A stretch of DNA of 64,000 nt. Source: Astrocystis sublimbata. Lineage: Eukaryota > Ascomycota > Sordariomycetes > Xylariales > Xylariaceae. The stretch is from the NCBI GenBank assembly GCA_022453515.1, contig JAJNNY010000018.1, forward strand, positions 248,001-312,000, read 5' to 3'. Both the position numbers and the translations under genes were made by a program. A model generated the notes under the pieces. It was given only the letters and a program-made list of their open reading frames with translations. It made no database searches and was not told the DNA's origin. Every line of letters begins with the position of its first letter. Position 1 is the first letter of the stretch. Shown here one piece after another: positions 12,301 through 25,824 of this stretch.

Positions 12301-15300
12301 GTGTACGGATACGCGTAGATCAAAGTCTCGTCGAGTCTGTCCACGACGGCAACCCCATCCAAATGTAACGGGCCTCATCAGCATCATCCCCACTCATGAC
12401 AGCCATGAGGAGGGCCCGGCCGCTGACTCTAGTAGCTAGCGTACGGGCTCCATGGAGTCGGCCATGGAGAGTCTAGACTTTGGCATCTTTTGGCTGAAAG
12501 AAGAAGAAGGGCACCAGTGCCTTTTGGTTATACGCTACCCAACCCCCCTCGCCCCCTATCTTTCTTGTGCTTGCCTCCTGGCCTCGACACCTGTGATGAT
12601 TTAGCGGCTGTCTCCTACCAAAACTCCTATGCCGAGTGCGAAACTTCAATCTGTGATCTGTGCTCGTTCAGTCCCAGCAGTGCAGGCAAAGCGACCTCAT
12701 CAGGCATGGTTGGTGTTGCAAGGGTTGCTAGACCTGTTAGACGCGGAACAATACCGCCAAGACCCTGTCGATTGGCTTTAAGCATATCCGAGTCACCAAT
12801 AATGCCCTTTCTCGTCGGTACCGTCCGTGTAACCTACCCGGAGCGATACGAAGTGTGTAATCCTTGCCGGTACCGAAATAGCACGCAGGATTATCAGCGT
12901 GACTCCTTGCCTTGGCCCCCTATCTAGGAATGGACTGAGCAGTGAGAAAAATAGGCGACACTCCGCTGCGAACTTGTATAGCCATCGATCCAGACGATTT
13001 AATACTCGCACCACAGGCCCTTGGCCCCTGGCCCCAGAGAGCCCTATTGCGGTCGAAAGCCCGCCTCACACCGGCATCATACAGGAGGTAGTGAGAGTCC
13101 ACCAAAGCCCGTGCCACATGAACCCAGCATCTACCAGTCTGCCGGTAAACTAAGAAGGCCATCTAGATTATACCATGCACACAAATGGCCACAAATGGCA
13201 TGCTTCAGCAAATAGGTGGGCTGGATACCGGTAGACTAAAATCTATACCTCCTCTATTATTCCCCTCGGGCGGGCAAGTATAGCGCCGCAGATCTGAGAG
13301 CCAGCCACCAGCCCCGAATGTCTAGATGTGGCTGCAGGAGCCGCTCCGCATGGCCCAAGAACGATGTGACCTCGTCTGGGCCTTGGATCCCACCGAAACC
13401 ACTAGTCTACGGAACCATCCTCTCGCAAATATACATGAGGTGGTAATAATACCCTCGACCGAACCTGGGCTCGCCTGGGCAGAGAGGATGCAACCCAAGG
13501 CCAACAATAAATCATGTTGCTTTACGTCGTACAAATTGTCAGTTTGCACCGGAATGATCTGCTGTGCTGTGCTGTAACTACCTGCATGCATCCATGGTGT
13601 GTACCTATGTACTTTATTTGTGACAAATACTCCGTTTCCTGGCCGGGGTGTGGCACCTATCATTCCCCAATCATTGAATCCACAAGTGTTTGTTTCTCTT
13701 TGCGTCCAGCACTGCCAGAAGTGAGGAGAAGATTGCAAATAGGTCAAGACACACCTTATGGAGCAAGCTACGAGTACATGCCGACATATGGCACAAATAT
13801 GGCACGAAGCGACGCGTTCCGGATGAAGCCGCCGTGCGTCACATGGAGTGGGAAACACATGAAAGGGTTCTTCAGCATCTACCACGCCGCATGTGCTCGC
13901 CCACGGTGCTGGGTGGCAACCTGGTTGGTGCACCGCATTGGTTATTGTGTGGCAACAGGCCACAAGGCACAAGGAGAGCCTCAAAGCAAGCCCGCCTTTT
14001 CTCTAATATCTCCGAAACGGTTTTCCATGGCTGCTTATGGCTTTCGGTAACAGTTCCGAGAAAAGAACCCCCCGCTGCCACCAGAACAAAGACTCCACAA
14101 CGGAGAATAATAATAGTCTTGGAGCCGTCGATCAACAGAGTGAATATTGCTATCTCCATCTCCACAAAGCCCGCCCACCGGTAATAGTAATTATGGCTGG
14201 CGTTTCCACCCGCCAAGCAACGAATACTAGCTTAAACATAACCCTGCTACTGCTGTAATAAAGCCAGCATTATAACTCCGTCACTTCTTTTTGATTTTGA
14301 TACTTTGATATCTCCCACATGAAGATAAAGCCAGAACTTCCCCGGCAGGCAAGTATTGGCAAGGAAGCAAGCAAATGAAACCTGGATGACAGGGCTCAGC
14401 CCGAGACAGACCCCTTGCATCTAATGTCGTCTTACAGGCTGACTGTAATTTTGTCTGAGACCACGGATCAGCAACCAAGCCAGGGATATTGCCTTTCGCG
14501 CGAGGCAGTAACCAGCTTGTGAAGTAACGATAACTATCTAAGTACCGTTGCTGATGCTAACGCGTAAGCCAGACAATCGCAATTACCTCAATATTCCGGG
14601 GCATGTCTCTCGGAGAACCTCCGACAAGACCAAGAAGCCCGGAGGTATAGGCCGAGAGCTATGTCTTGGCCGAGCGCGAGAGCCGATGCATATGCGATCG
14701 CACGTTTGTGCATGGAAAGGCTGCCATAGACAAGATGTTTAACTGCTGAATCTGAAAGTCAATGCTCTCAAGGCATGCCCTGATACTGAGAATGGGATGA
14801 AGTAGAGTGGCAAGATGAGGACGAGAAAACGGCTGAGCTGCTGAGGTGCCGGCATTCCATCACTGAGACTCCTGTTGAGACGCTTCACCTTTTGCTTTTC
14901 GCTTTAGCAGTGCTGGGCTTACTTTCAGCTCGCCACCTCTATGTGCAACATTTTGAAATCTAGCCCATGGCTCAAGTCGGCATCTTGCTATCCAATGCGG
15001 CAGAACCGGCAGAACTTGTGTGGTTTGGGCCTTGAGTGTCGACTAGCACACAGGCGAATAGGTTCATGGGAACTGATCAAAGCGAGCAAGATGAGTCTTT
15101 TTGAGACGTGCGTTATCGAAACTTGGAACATTGATTGCGAGAGCCATGGTGCGGTTCTCCGAACCTAGTCCGCAGCCGGAAACATCATCAATAAATACTC
15201 TCACATTCAAGCCCCCGGTAGTCTCTTGATCTAAGTAACGGTACCAAGCTAGGCAGTCTTCTCTGCTGCTTAACGTTGAGCACAGGCATCATCAGCAAAT

Positions 15301-16418
15301 GTGATGTTTTGTAGGCCTCACTGGCAGATCCGAAATTGTCGTATCGTTCCCTATGATTCAGGACGTGCAAAGTTGTCTGTAAATCAGTAAATATATGTTT
15401 ACCGTAATGAGGAATCATGAGGAGTAGCTTAAGTAATCTAGGTAACTGACTTCCTCGGGCCAGCGACAGACTCTCAACCATCATGCCGAACGCGTTATAA
15501 GTTGGGAACCATCTATTCACCTGGTAAACGACATCTGAGGCATATGGCTTACAGGCATTCTAACTTCAACAGTGCAGGATGTCAAGAACTACTCATCGGT
15601 CGAGTCTCTCTGCGTACCTATCTGTACCTAGGTAGGTAACCAACATACCAGACACTGAATGTCAAGTTCATTCAGCCTTTGTGTTTATTCTGCAATGTGT
15701 CAAGCGAAATGCATGCAAATAAACCAAGCGGAGACGAGATCAAGTTTATCTGAGAACTTGCTGTCCAACACGAGTCTCGTTGGACCTCAGAAGATTTTTA
15801 TCTCCTATGGGTTATATCCTCGCGCTTGGCCAAATCAGCTACAACCACCTGGATGAACACGTATATACATTTGTGTATCATTGATCATTGCGTCCAACGT
15901 CCCTCTATTTTACGGATCTCAACTTCACATACGCGGCGTAGACCGTAACTATACAGCACCAATACCACAGGTAGGTGGTAAGCGGTCACTTACCTGATTG
16001 TCCTCACAGCATGATCCGCCGGCAGCTAGAGGCACAGAGTACGACTCGACAGGCAAAGAGCCAGTAAACGCGGGTTCGAGATGCAGATTTCGAAAGGCTC
16101 CTTCGTCCTCGCGGTATCTTATTGTCCTAGATGACATTCAGCTCTTGGAGGTAAGCGGCTAGCATGGTATGTTTTGCACGGAAGTGGTACAGCGACCAGC
16201 CACTTGGAAGACATATATATCCAGTCATGAGGACAGAAGAGGAGGGCATGCATGATGTAGTGTTCGTATGGCATGTTCTCATCAATGCAATGACGCCCAC
16301 GACAAGTCAGCACTTGGCCACGTCTCTTTAGACGAGCTTGAAGGGTTCACCGAGAGGCACGGGAGGGACCAATCATCGAAGTCCTTTTTGATCTATTTCA
16401 TTATCATAAAAGCAAGCA
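6332..16418. other. Ten-kilobase gene-free region upstream of flbC-like gene
   Basis: It contains the unresolved 5' end of the flbC-like gene (to about 6.8 kb), then no coding region I can support down to the 3' end of GPI2. Open frames of 100-220 codons occur, for example 9089-9586 minus, 11613-12393 minus and 13322-13984 minus. They overlap each other on both strands, lack domains and splice context, and have arbitrary composition. A 21-base G run lies at 10272-10292, and CCTAGGTA palindromes at about 10578 and 15625. Because flbC-like transcription runs leftward from about 6.5 kb, all of this is potential upstream regulatory DNA of that gene. Confidence 0.5.
10272..10292 (+). repeat. Homopolymer G run (21 bases)
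   Basis: Twenty-one consecutive G residues in otherwise ordinary intergenic DNA. The exact length may be unreliable in an assembly. It can form G-quadruplex structure on one strand. Confidence 0.95.
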
Positions 16419-17957
16419 TTAATCGTCATCCCACAACCTACGACTAATGATGATAGGCCGCGCCTGATCCCAGGGCCCATTAATGGCATTCTTGTATTTC
16501 TGCAACGAAATCAGCCACCAGCTGGAACCCCCTATGGCCACCATAGCGGCCAGGGTGGCAAGAAGCACGCCGAACAAGCCGCTTCTCCAGAGGGAGACTC
16601 CGTCTTTCTCTCTGCCCAGTATTATGCCCATGCCAGCGCCCGCTCCCATAACGAGCATGACGGAGAGCGAGACGTGGTACCTCCAGCTCTGATGCCTAGC
16701 ATACCGCCTGAAGACGGGAAAGAGCCCGAAGACTTCGATGCTGAAGAGGGTGAGGCTGAAAACTTGTCCCGTGGAGGGAAGTCGTGATGCCAGCACCACA
16801 GACGCCATCAGGGCAGCATTTGTGGATAGCGAGGCGGGGAATTTGACGCCGACGCCCCCTGAGTAGTCGTAGAAGAAGATGTTTATAGTCAGCAACCAAA
16901 ACGACATGGCCCAGATACTGTCGGATGAGGTAGAGCGCGTAAGGGACTTGAGAATGGGCGATAGGCCGAGCAGGGTGGAGTAGATGAGAACGGCCGACTT
17001 GATGGTGCTCAAGCGCATACTTGTGCGGCCGGCGGGTGTAGGGGACAGCGTCCTGCGTCTGAGTTCGTCGGACATGTCGCTCGGTAGGCGGACTGCGCTA
17101 TTTGTCTGATAGGTGTCGGGCTGAGAAGAGAGAAGAGAGGTCGAACTCGAACGGCCGATGGCGGAATGGGGGTACACGCGTTCGGTGGCTGCGAGGTTGG
17201 TGGAAGAGGCAGCAGCCGAGGCAGACAGGCTGATGACAGAGGACTGGGGACGGGAGCCGCGGCGACTCGACTGCTCGGTGGCGGCGCGGCGGTTGCTGCG
17301 ACGCCGCTGCAGGACCTCGTCCTCGTCTTCCTGGCCAACCCAGCTGTCCCAGACCAGCCAGCCGACGAAGGTGGCGAAGCTGCCCCAGCCGACGACGGAG
17401 ACGGGCGACACGCGCTCCTGGAAGATACCGACGAAGCAGACAACGAAGATGGTGACGCTGCAGACCTGCTGGAGAATGACACTGATGTCGGCGACGAGCG
17501 GCCAGAATTCGTAGGGCTGGAGACGAGGGTTCCGCTGGAGATTCTCGAGGAAGGTGGCCTGGTCGGTGTAGTTGTCGGGGACTGGAAGGCGGCCCGGTCA
17601 GCGATCAGGTCAGACATAGGGACCAGGCGGAGAAGACACACATGACTGCTTGACCCAGAGCAGCTTCTTCCAGTTGCGCCTCCGCCGACGGCTTCTGCTC
17701 CGGCTATCGAGCTTGGCCCTGGTCAGGCGCGGGCGGGCCTCGTTGCCAGAATCGTGGACTGTGGCAACATGGCTGCCACGGCGCTGGACCAGGTGAGAAG
17801 CTGGGGGCGAGGTTGATGCGAAGGCGTCTTCGGGCGCGAGGTGGGAACGGGCGGAACGAGGCGACGACGACGATAGCTCGATGGGCGCCGTGGCCGAGCG
17901 GGTCAATGTCAGGCCAGGGTACGGGCCGTCGCGCGACGGTGGTGGCTGATGGGCCAT
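16419..17957 (-). CDS. GPI2: GPI2 / PIG-C, subunit of GPI N-acetylglucosaminyltransferase
   Basis: Encodes a multi-pass ER membrane subunit of the complex that transfers GlcNAc to phosphatidylinositol, the first step of GPI-anchor synthesis. Two exons: 17957-17642 from an ATG at 17957, then 17581-16419, with a 60-bp intron (17582-17641). Splicing restores KKLLWVKQS/FPDNYTD, the family's N-terminal signature. The rest shows LQPYEFWPLVADIS, FQERVSPVSVVGWG and the long conserved hydrophobic C-terminal half, ending in WLISLQKYKNAINGPWDQA. The spliced protein is 492 residues. Residues before about 100 are Ser/Arg/Pro-rich, and a second Ser-rich low-complexity loop sits between the first and later membrane segments; both are longer than in yeast. 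The high GC of that loop creates long spurious frames on the other strand. Confidence 0.95.
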
Positions 17958-20900
17958 CCTGGATGCCGGCGGGACGACGAGTCCTTACCTAGGGTGTGGT
18001 CATCCGCGACATCAGCAACGGGATGGCGAGATGGCGAGAGGTGGGAGGTGGGAGGCGAGAGATGAGAGATGGACAGGCCTCGGGCGTTGTGAACTTACAC
18101 GATGCAATCGATAACAACCGAAGCCGCCTCACTAAAGACGGGGACGCTGCCCAGTGGCATGCTAACAGATAAGTGGGTGTGTATCTAGGTACATGGCCAC
18201 ATACTGTAGGCCACATACTATTTCCCTGTACTGGGCATACCCCGTGCACATCATTAGATATCGAACCCAACAAGAACTCACCACCCACTGCCAAGCTTGC
18301 CAAGCCTGCCAGTGCTCAGGTACCGTTCTTGGCTCCAGTGCTTGCTCCAGTGCTTGCATGCCTGGTGGCTTCCATCTGGTCTGGTCTGGTCTGCACCAAA
18401 TCCCTCCACTTCAAGATCCTTGAATTCTACTTGAAGATCACTGGGCTACCTGCCGAGCCTGCCATGCTGCTTCGCAGAACCCTGTGTAGAGCACCAACAA
18501 GCCCCGATGTAGGTCTGTCCCGTCCATAGGTAGGCCAACAACATGCTTCAAGATCCTTGGAGAGGCTACTGTTGGTAAATAAAGGGGTCCATTTACGACA
18601 TGTAATTACCGACCAGTAAGTGCTCACCTACCTACTTATAGATACATATGCAGGCAATTAATAAGTACGCAAAATGCGAGATGCATTAACAATACGCCGT
18701 ATCGGGAGTCAATAATCGAGGAACAGGGACGACAGCAATTCCAGATTCCAGCCCTAACCCACTTCATGCAGCATACAGCATAATACCTAGTAGGTAGTAC
18801 GTACATCATACAGCACAGAACCTTGTTTTGGAAAGTGGTTAAGCCAAACCCCTGAGATACTTGCTTAACCTGCATTTAGATGGGTGCACGTCGCGTTTGG
18901 GCTGAGACAAACAGTTCTGCTCGCCACCTCATTGGCATGAGGAGATGGGCTAAGCAGGTAGCATATCCAGAGACATGGTCCACTCGAGTGCTCAGCCATC
19001 CCGTAGGGTCGTAAGTCCAGATACTGTAGCATTTGACACGCAACATGACTCCCGGATCTGTCGTAGTCAAGGACTGATTCTTGAATGAATCTGGGCTTCG
19101 GCTGTGCAGCTTCGACGATACTGCCCTGGCATGGTAATATTATGGCACTGTATTACTGGACACAATTTGTCATCCAGAAGCATGAGACACACGAAGAAGA
19201 AAGATAAAGCATCCTAATAAGCGGAAATGACGGTATCACCGAGCCGCAAGTTGTTGCCCAACTTATCTGAGATGTCTGTTATAGCCATAGTCAACGGTGC
19301 CGAGTTAGTCAGATGTACTATTTGCCTCGGCTCTGGTGTGCCCATGCGACTTGCTGTCTGAAACAGATTAAGATTTCTGATATCATTCGCTTTTCATGAC
19401 TGTCCGTATTCGGCATCCGTTCCCCCACAGATCTCGATTGACAGCTCTCACTACGCCACGGCCAGGAATGGGAAAATAAGCGATGGGAGTTCTGATCAGT
19501 CAGCCCCTTTAAGTGAGAGTTTGTGAGGGAACCGACCGGCTTCCTTGAACATTGGACCGGCCTTCTCGATCGAAACAGCGGTCATTGCCCCTGCGTCCTG
19601 ATAGGGCAGACAGCGGGAAGCAAGCTTTGATCAACAGTGGCACAGCAGCTCCTGCTTTTACGTTAAGACAGATAGTGCCGGCCTGGCCCTCCTGGGCATG
19701 GTCGATTATCAGAGTAGCATGTGTGATACTGGTTGAGCCGATGATGCGAAAGTCAGTGTTTTACTCTTGATGTTACCTATACGTTGTGTTTTGTGTCTAC
19801 CTAGGTAGACTCTAGTTTCCTTCGCGAGTCGTTGGCTCGTAGGTATACGTAATACTCGGCTGTGTATTACGCTAAAGGATTCGCTCTACACATACGAAAA
19901 TCGTGGAGACCGCCGTCTTTGCCGTTCTAGCTTCGAGGTAGGTAGCTATCTAGAATAGTTCTATTGCTGGGGAAGCCGAACCATGATGATACTCACCTGC
20001 TCGCCAAGCTTACTTTTCGAGCTTCAACGATATGCAGGGTCCTCCTAACAGCACACTACATTTCTTGGTATCACTTGACAAGTTGAGGTAAATGGCACAG
20101 CTCATCTCTTGGCAGCCGAGATGGCGGGTACTGGGACTTTTCCTGCTGACTGGAGGAGACCCAATCGAGCGGGCCCCGGATCGTCTGCCACTAATGCCCC
20201 CTGGGGTCCGTCATACCAAGCTGGTTTCTATCTAGGGGTTTTTTCGAATACGAAAGAAAATAATCCCCTATGAGGGAAACGAATGACTAAGTAGAGCATG
20301 GTACCGAGCCTTAACTTGAGGTGTTAGCTCTGGTTGCGCCGGTTGCGCCGGTTGCGCCGCACCGCCGCATGGTACGTTTTGTCCAATACGAAGTCTGGAT
20401 TAGCCTTATGAGGAGGTATCTCGGATAAGCCATGCCGGTCGGTCTGTGCACGAGCCTTTTTTCCCTTGCGTTTTCTTCTTCTTGACAGCTGTAGATCCGG
20501 GGAGGGTGATGGCCGCATATAATTAGAATGCTTGTATTTCACAAGATGTATGTAGCTACAATGTCATACGGCCAGGGGGGGAAGATGATACGTGCAGCAG
20601 CACTGAGGTAGCAGAAGTGGGCAAGGGAACAACAGGGCGACGGGAGCCAAGACGCCATCTCGATATGCGATGGGTCGAATCGGCACACAACCACATGGTC
20701 GGCGGCGGATGGGCAGTTGCTTGGCAATCTAAGGCTGCCCGATGGAGTATTCCGTGGAGAGCTAGGATATTCTATCTTAGAGGGAATCAAGATAGCAACA
20801 CTACCAGTAACCAAAAACCAGAAAGCAGCTACCGGCGCAGCTGCAGACGGGTAAAACGCAGGTACGCTGCATGTTTCAAAACCACATAATGGTACCTAGG

Positions 20901-23037
20901 TAAGTACATGTGCAGAGAGCGGACCTGCGCATCGGAAACGTAGAGGAAGGGGCCATTTTGCAGCCTGACTCGGGTTGAAGGAGATCACAACTCGGTAGGT
21001 ACTTCCTCGCCAGAGAGAAGGGAGCTGAACGTGCCCTGCGGCCCCCTGCCCTGCGATAACAGCTGCCTGGCGCACAGACCATGCAAGAGCCAGTCCACCC
21101 ACTGTCCTGAAACTGCGGCGCCCTCGCTCAGCACTTTGAGCGTGTTGTTTTAGTCTGATTCTGTTGCTGCACAACCAAGCCGAAGATGGACTGGCTTGTT
21201 TCTCTCTACCTGCTAGGAAAACACGCGCATCGCATGCTGTACTTTCCTCCTACTATAGTACCTAGCGCAACACAACACGTGAGGGAAAAGAGCAGAGGGC
21301 AGGGCAGAAGAGGTAGAGGCTCGAGAGGGAGAGAGAGAGGGGGGAGACCTCAGGGAGGGAAACTATTGGCGATAGGTTGACCCTGGCATCCTGGCCCGCC
21401 TCGAGTGTGCCATGAGGTGTTCCATGATCTCTGTCCAATGTCTTGTCAGCGACTGGCGCCGCAGCACTGCGACACTGGCAACTGGTCTCCGCCATCCCTG
21501 CCTATAGCGGTTTGCCGATCAGGTACTGCGCCGTCGCTCATGCCCTACGGACCAGGCACAACGGGCAACACGCGAGCCCAGCACAATCTAGGCCCTCACG
21601 ACCCCCCTCAACCCCCTCAACCCTCTCGTAAGCAACCAACCCTCATCTCCAGACTCCAGTTGTCGCCAGCGCAGAATCAATCCGGTGCTAGGCCGGACTG
21701 TCCTGAGCCACGATGCTACATGGCCGTGCCGACTTGCAGCCAGGGCCCCTCAAGGCCCCTAAAGGCCCCATCCGTCCCCGTCAATGCTGTCACGTCGCGA
21801 GAGACTATTATCAGCTTTACTACACGCTAAGGTATTACCGTATTGCGTCAGATGCCTGCTCGCGCGCTCCCGAAAGTGCCCACTTTCGACCCGTTGTCGT
21901 CGTCGCGGTCCCACCGCCGGAGCGTTGATGCGTAGTTTAAAAGGTAAAATGCAAACTAAGCAACTTAACCCGCGCATGCACATTGCGCCCACAGCGCTAG
22001 GTCAGGTAAGGTACCTGCTCCCTGCCCTACTTAGGTGATCTCCGTCTGAGCTACGAATACATGTGAGCAGGCGAGGCAGGTACTTACTTCCCTAGGTATT
22101 ACACATAGCATGCCGGGCAGGTGCAAGTGCACATGTGGTTACCTTATCTTAGATTTACCTGATACATTGCCTCCCCACCCTCCCGGGTGCGTGGTGGTGG
22201 GAGAGATGTTGGGGGAAGAAGGGAGAGGAAGGAACAGCTGCTGGCGTACCTCCCATGTACTGTACCTACCTACATGTATGTACTCGGGCCTGGAGGTAGG
22301 CTGCCTGCCCACCAGAGCTCTCTACCTGCTCCCTGAGTCCCTACACCAACTTGCAAACGAAACACATACATACATCATCTATCCCAGCACCGTGGTGCCA
22401 CCATCTGTTTTGTTCTTGTTCGTCCTGTGTCTCGCTTTATACTACTTGACCTTGACATTCCCACTCTCGCAGCAGCCTTCGTTGCCCACCCTCGTTCATT
22501 CCCCTCTCACCTCTTACCTTATCTCTCCCTCGCTTCTCTTCTGTAACTACTGCAGGTCACCACCACCTCTTCTTCACTTCACCACTCCAATCTCCTGTAA
22601 ACTTGTTGTCATCCTGTACAGTGTATTCCTGGTGTAGCCTGCCCGCCTGCGTAGGTAGCAACAAGCATACACGACGAATCGGCAGATGAGATCACTCATC
22701 ACTCCAACCTGACCCGTCCGGCACTTCCCATCTACTTTCTCTGTCCACTCCACCTTGGCCAGGTCTTTTCTCCATCTATATTTTAGCCGCGCCCGTCTTC
22801 CACACCCGCATTACAGTGGTATTCGCTCACAGCGAACTACCGAAGCCGCTACTCAGGGAGCCCGCTGTTGTACTTTATTGCAAAGAGATATTTGCTTTGG
22901 CTTTGCGCCTTGTACGGCGCCGCCCACTTGCAGGTCCTCCATCACATTTGGGAGAATCTCGCCAAACTGCCACTTCGGTTGGCGATATATCCGTCTACAT
23001 CAATTTCATCATTGAAGCATCGACAGGGTTGCCCATC
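17958..23037. other. Five-kilobase gene-free region
   Basis: No supported gene. It includes the GPI2 promoter at its left end and, at 22.1-23.0 kb, a pyrimidine-rich stretch that looks like the promoter and 5' leader of the membrane-protein gene starting at 23038. The 175-codon frame at 22110-22637 reflects that C/T-rich composition. A 9-bp tandem repeat lies at 20332-20358, and CCTAGGTA palindromes at about 19797, 20893 and 22091. Confidence 0.45.
20332..20358 (+). repeat. Three perfect 9-bp tandem copies of GGTTGCGCC
   Basis: Copies at 20332-20340, 20341-20349 and 20350-20358. The minus-strand reading gives a short Arg-Arg-Asn repeat in a 72-codon frame that I do not consider a gene. Confidence 0.9.
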
Positions 23038-23824
23038 ATGAAGTTCACGGCGGCTCTGCTTTTCTTGGCATGCTCATCATATGCATTTCCGGCTCCGCCA
23101 TCCGCGGTACCGGACAAGGTTCCCGGTCGAGCTGACTCAGTCTACTCTGGCAAGCCACAAGAGCCGAGGAATCAGCTGCTAATCAAGACCTCAACCCGAA
23201 CGCCGATATCTCGCAAAGCTCCGGAGAAGAAAACATCCAAAACACAGCAGATGCGCACCAGCAATGACCGCTCTAAGACGTCATCTAAGAAGGCGGCTGC
23301 GAAGTCGCCCAAGAAGCCTTCTCAGAAGAAGAAGCCTTCCTACCTAGCCTCGCTAGCCCATCGTATTGTGAAGAACAAGTCGCCTTTCTCGGACTCGAGC
23401 ATCGTCAGAGAGGAGACAAGGGCCAGCACAGAAGATTGGGAGTCGGAAGCGACTATCGTGGAGTCAGAGACAAAGGCCTCCAAGGAAGCCTACATCTGGA
23501 TCCCCACTTTCTCGACCGACAAGAAGATACACTACCACCGCGTGCGGCTGTGCACAGACGTGCTCGTGGTGGGCTTGGCTCTCGGTGTCATTGCCCTCAT
23601 ACTTGTCATTGAGCTGTGGAAACCGGTGGCAGCAAGGTAAAGCTCTCTCGATCAGGAATGGAACTTGCCCAGCGCTGACCTTGTGACGTAGATATCGTCG
23701 ACTTCGATCCGGCCATGGCCCAATCAACCTGGATGATATCGAAGTAACGAACAGAGAGGACTGGGGGAAGAAATCGCCCCTTTCCTGCGAGCCAATGCTT
23801 CAAGCAAGACTTGAAGGTAACTGA
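23038..23824 (+). CDS. Small type I membrane protein, Lys-rich lumenal part, unknown function
   Basis: I do not recognise the family. Two exons (23038-23636 and 23692-23824, intron 55 bp) give 243 residues. The ATG at 23038 was chosen because it begins a clear signal peptide, MKFTAALLFLACSSYA, with a likely cut before FPAPPS; the frame is open further upstream but lacks an ATG. After the signal comes a Lys/Ser/Thr-rich stretch of about 100 residues with repeated KKPS/KSPKKPS-like basic clusters, then a mixed acidic part. A single membrane helix follows (about residues 173-194, VLVVGLALGVIALILVIEL), then a 49-residue tail that exists only if the intron is spliced. Without splicing the protein ends just after the helix (KPVAAR stop). 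Topology is inferred as lumen/outside N-terminus and cytosolic tail. Confidence 0.72.
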
Positions 23825-25824
23825 GAAGCCAGCGAGTGCAAAATACTAAGGACGAAGTAGCGACAGATCCTGGGCGTTTCAGCAAATTCAAGAAGCGGTG
23901 GTTTCAATCCAATCCCGCCCATCGTGCTTCTGGCTAGCGTGGTGTTTCTCCCCAATAATCGCGCGTCATGGTTTGGCCGAGAGACTCTAAGTCTCTTGGC
24001 GTCGCTGAGCACTGGCATCATATGCCCCAAGTCCGCACGCACTAATTACATCAAACACGCCCGGGAATCTGGGGAAGAGCGCGCCAGTGCGGAATCGATA
24101 GATAACTTGACTGCACCTCGACTGCGCGTATCTTGCTACTGGTGGACTGGAGCAGCTGTTGCACACAAGCTCGGTTTCCAATTACCACTTTCGAAACATT
24201 GTCGGCGACTTTGACGTGTCATCTATCCGCGTCTAGCTACACACCACACCACACCACCACACCTTCTTGGTCCACAGTGGTGGAATAATGAGCGAGGCAG
24301 ATCCATGCACGTTTCATGTATTGATTCTATGTTCGAATATCGAGGGATGATGTCATTTGTAAAACCGAGTACCGTGTTTCGAGGTCCGCTGCTGAATGCA
24401 TATCTTATCTTAGATGCAATGTTCCCATCACTAGGTCGGAGGCTAAAACATTGCAAAACAAACAAAAAAGAACAAAACAAAAAACAATTGACCAGCTCAG
24501 AAATACCATCAAAGAACTTGTCATGCGCATGCGACCCTTTTTGCCGTCTCCTCAGAACCCCAGCCTGCCAATAGATATTCACTTACATGACGAACACGAT
24601 CGTGAGCAAGTCTCGTGCTGTAGCCAGCAAGAAGCCGTTCAAATAGGTTTATCGATGCAATGACTAAGAGGATGCTTCTTTCTCATTTTCCGCATTCGTG
24701 CCACGAACGTCGTTGTCCTTCTTCGTCCGACCAAGAAGTAAGTATACACCGACACTGAGGCAAAGCTGCAAAGCTGACAGGCTCACTACTACCTCAGTCT
24801 AATCCAATTTAATGGCTCAACCGATCCAAGTGACAGACGGCCACTCACCTCGCTACACGTTCGTTTACCCGGATATTGACTGGTTGGGTTGGACGCGAAT
24901 GCATCAAGAATTCATATCAGTTCATGCACTCAGCAGCAGCAGCCCGTCTTGGACCATTTCGTACACCAAGTGCACATACATAGTACTAGCATGGCCAGCT
25001 CGCCAACATGGACCAATGCTTGGTGTGGCCTTCAAAATGGGCCCTGCGAAAAGCCTTGAGTCAGTGGGGGTATCCTATGCGTATCGGATGTCTCCTCACA
25101 TGCACGTAACTGTCTAAGCTTGATGGAGCTGGCGTCGGCCGACCAACCAGCTCTCTCCCTAGAGCTCAAGAGGATCGGAGCTCCCAGCCAAGGAGAGGCG
25201 ATGAATCCTGCGCCTCACGGCACCTCCAGCCCACATAGCTCACTCACCCTGGCCCGCCTAGTCTTGTTTTCTTTCGAAGTGATTAGAAAAGTCGGAATGT
25301 AGGCGTAATGCTTCGAACAGGGAAAGTTCGTGCTGTCAGTATTGATCGAAGATCTATAAAGTACGAACATACAAGACATTTGACCACATGCCCGGGCATT
25401 CTCTCCGCATTGCGATTGCACATGCTCTGTGGCAGCCACACTGCGACCGTCGGAAGACTACTTCGGTACACTAACAAGGGCGTTGGCTCGGCATCAGTCC
25501 GTGACCTTCTCGACCTTCCACTATCGTATATAACCTGGTTCGAGCTCCTGGGCAGATCCACTGTTGTGGAAATCCAAGAGACCAAGTCCAGCCCTATCGT
25601 CTGCCTACCCCGCAGTACTTAAGCCCATTCGCTGGGCTCTTGTTTTTCCTTCAGGGACCGTTTCGAGGCGATCCAGACACGCCAGAGAGCTCACGAACGA
25701 GCGGTCGACAGAGCTGCTTTGGAACCGAGTCATTGGCCACGCGCCTCGATAACTTATATAGTATAGCTGTGACCTGGACGGCACCCCATCGTGCTCTACT
25801 ATCTGCTCTGCCTACAATTCCACC
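23825..25824. other. Intergenic region upstream of annexin gene
   Basis: About 2 kb with no recognisable gene. The frames here (such as 24812-25117 and 25308-25622) have no domain and no intron logic. The last few hundred bases should hold the annexin promoter and leader. An A-rich stretch lies at 24453-24487. Confidence 0.45.

Noticed and set aside
11613..12393. Minus-strand frames of 159-170 codons
   Set aside because: Two frames overlap out of phase, composition is arbitrary, and there is no recognisable family.
13322..14184. Overlapping frames of 164-220 codons on both strands in the flbC upstream region
   Set aside because: They compete with each other on both strands, show no domain or signal peptide, and have no matching splice signals. 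Treated as chance in GC-moderate DNA.
22110..22637. 175-codon plus-strand frame rich in Leu, Pro and Ser before the membrane-protein gene
   Set aside because: It follows from C/T-rich leader-like DNA; no conserved motif. More likely promoter or 5' untranslated region.
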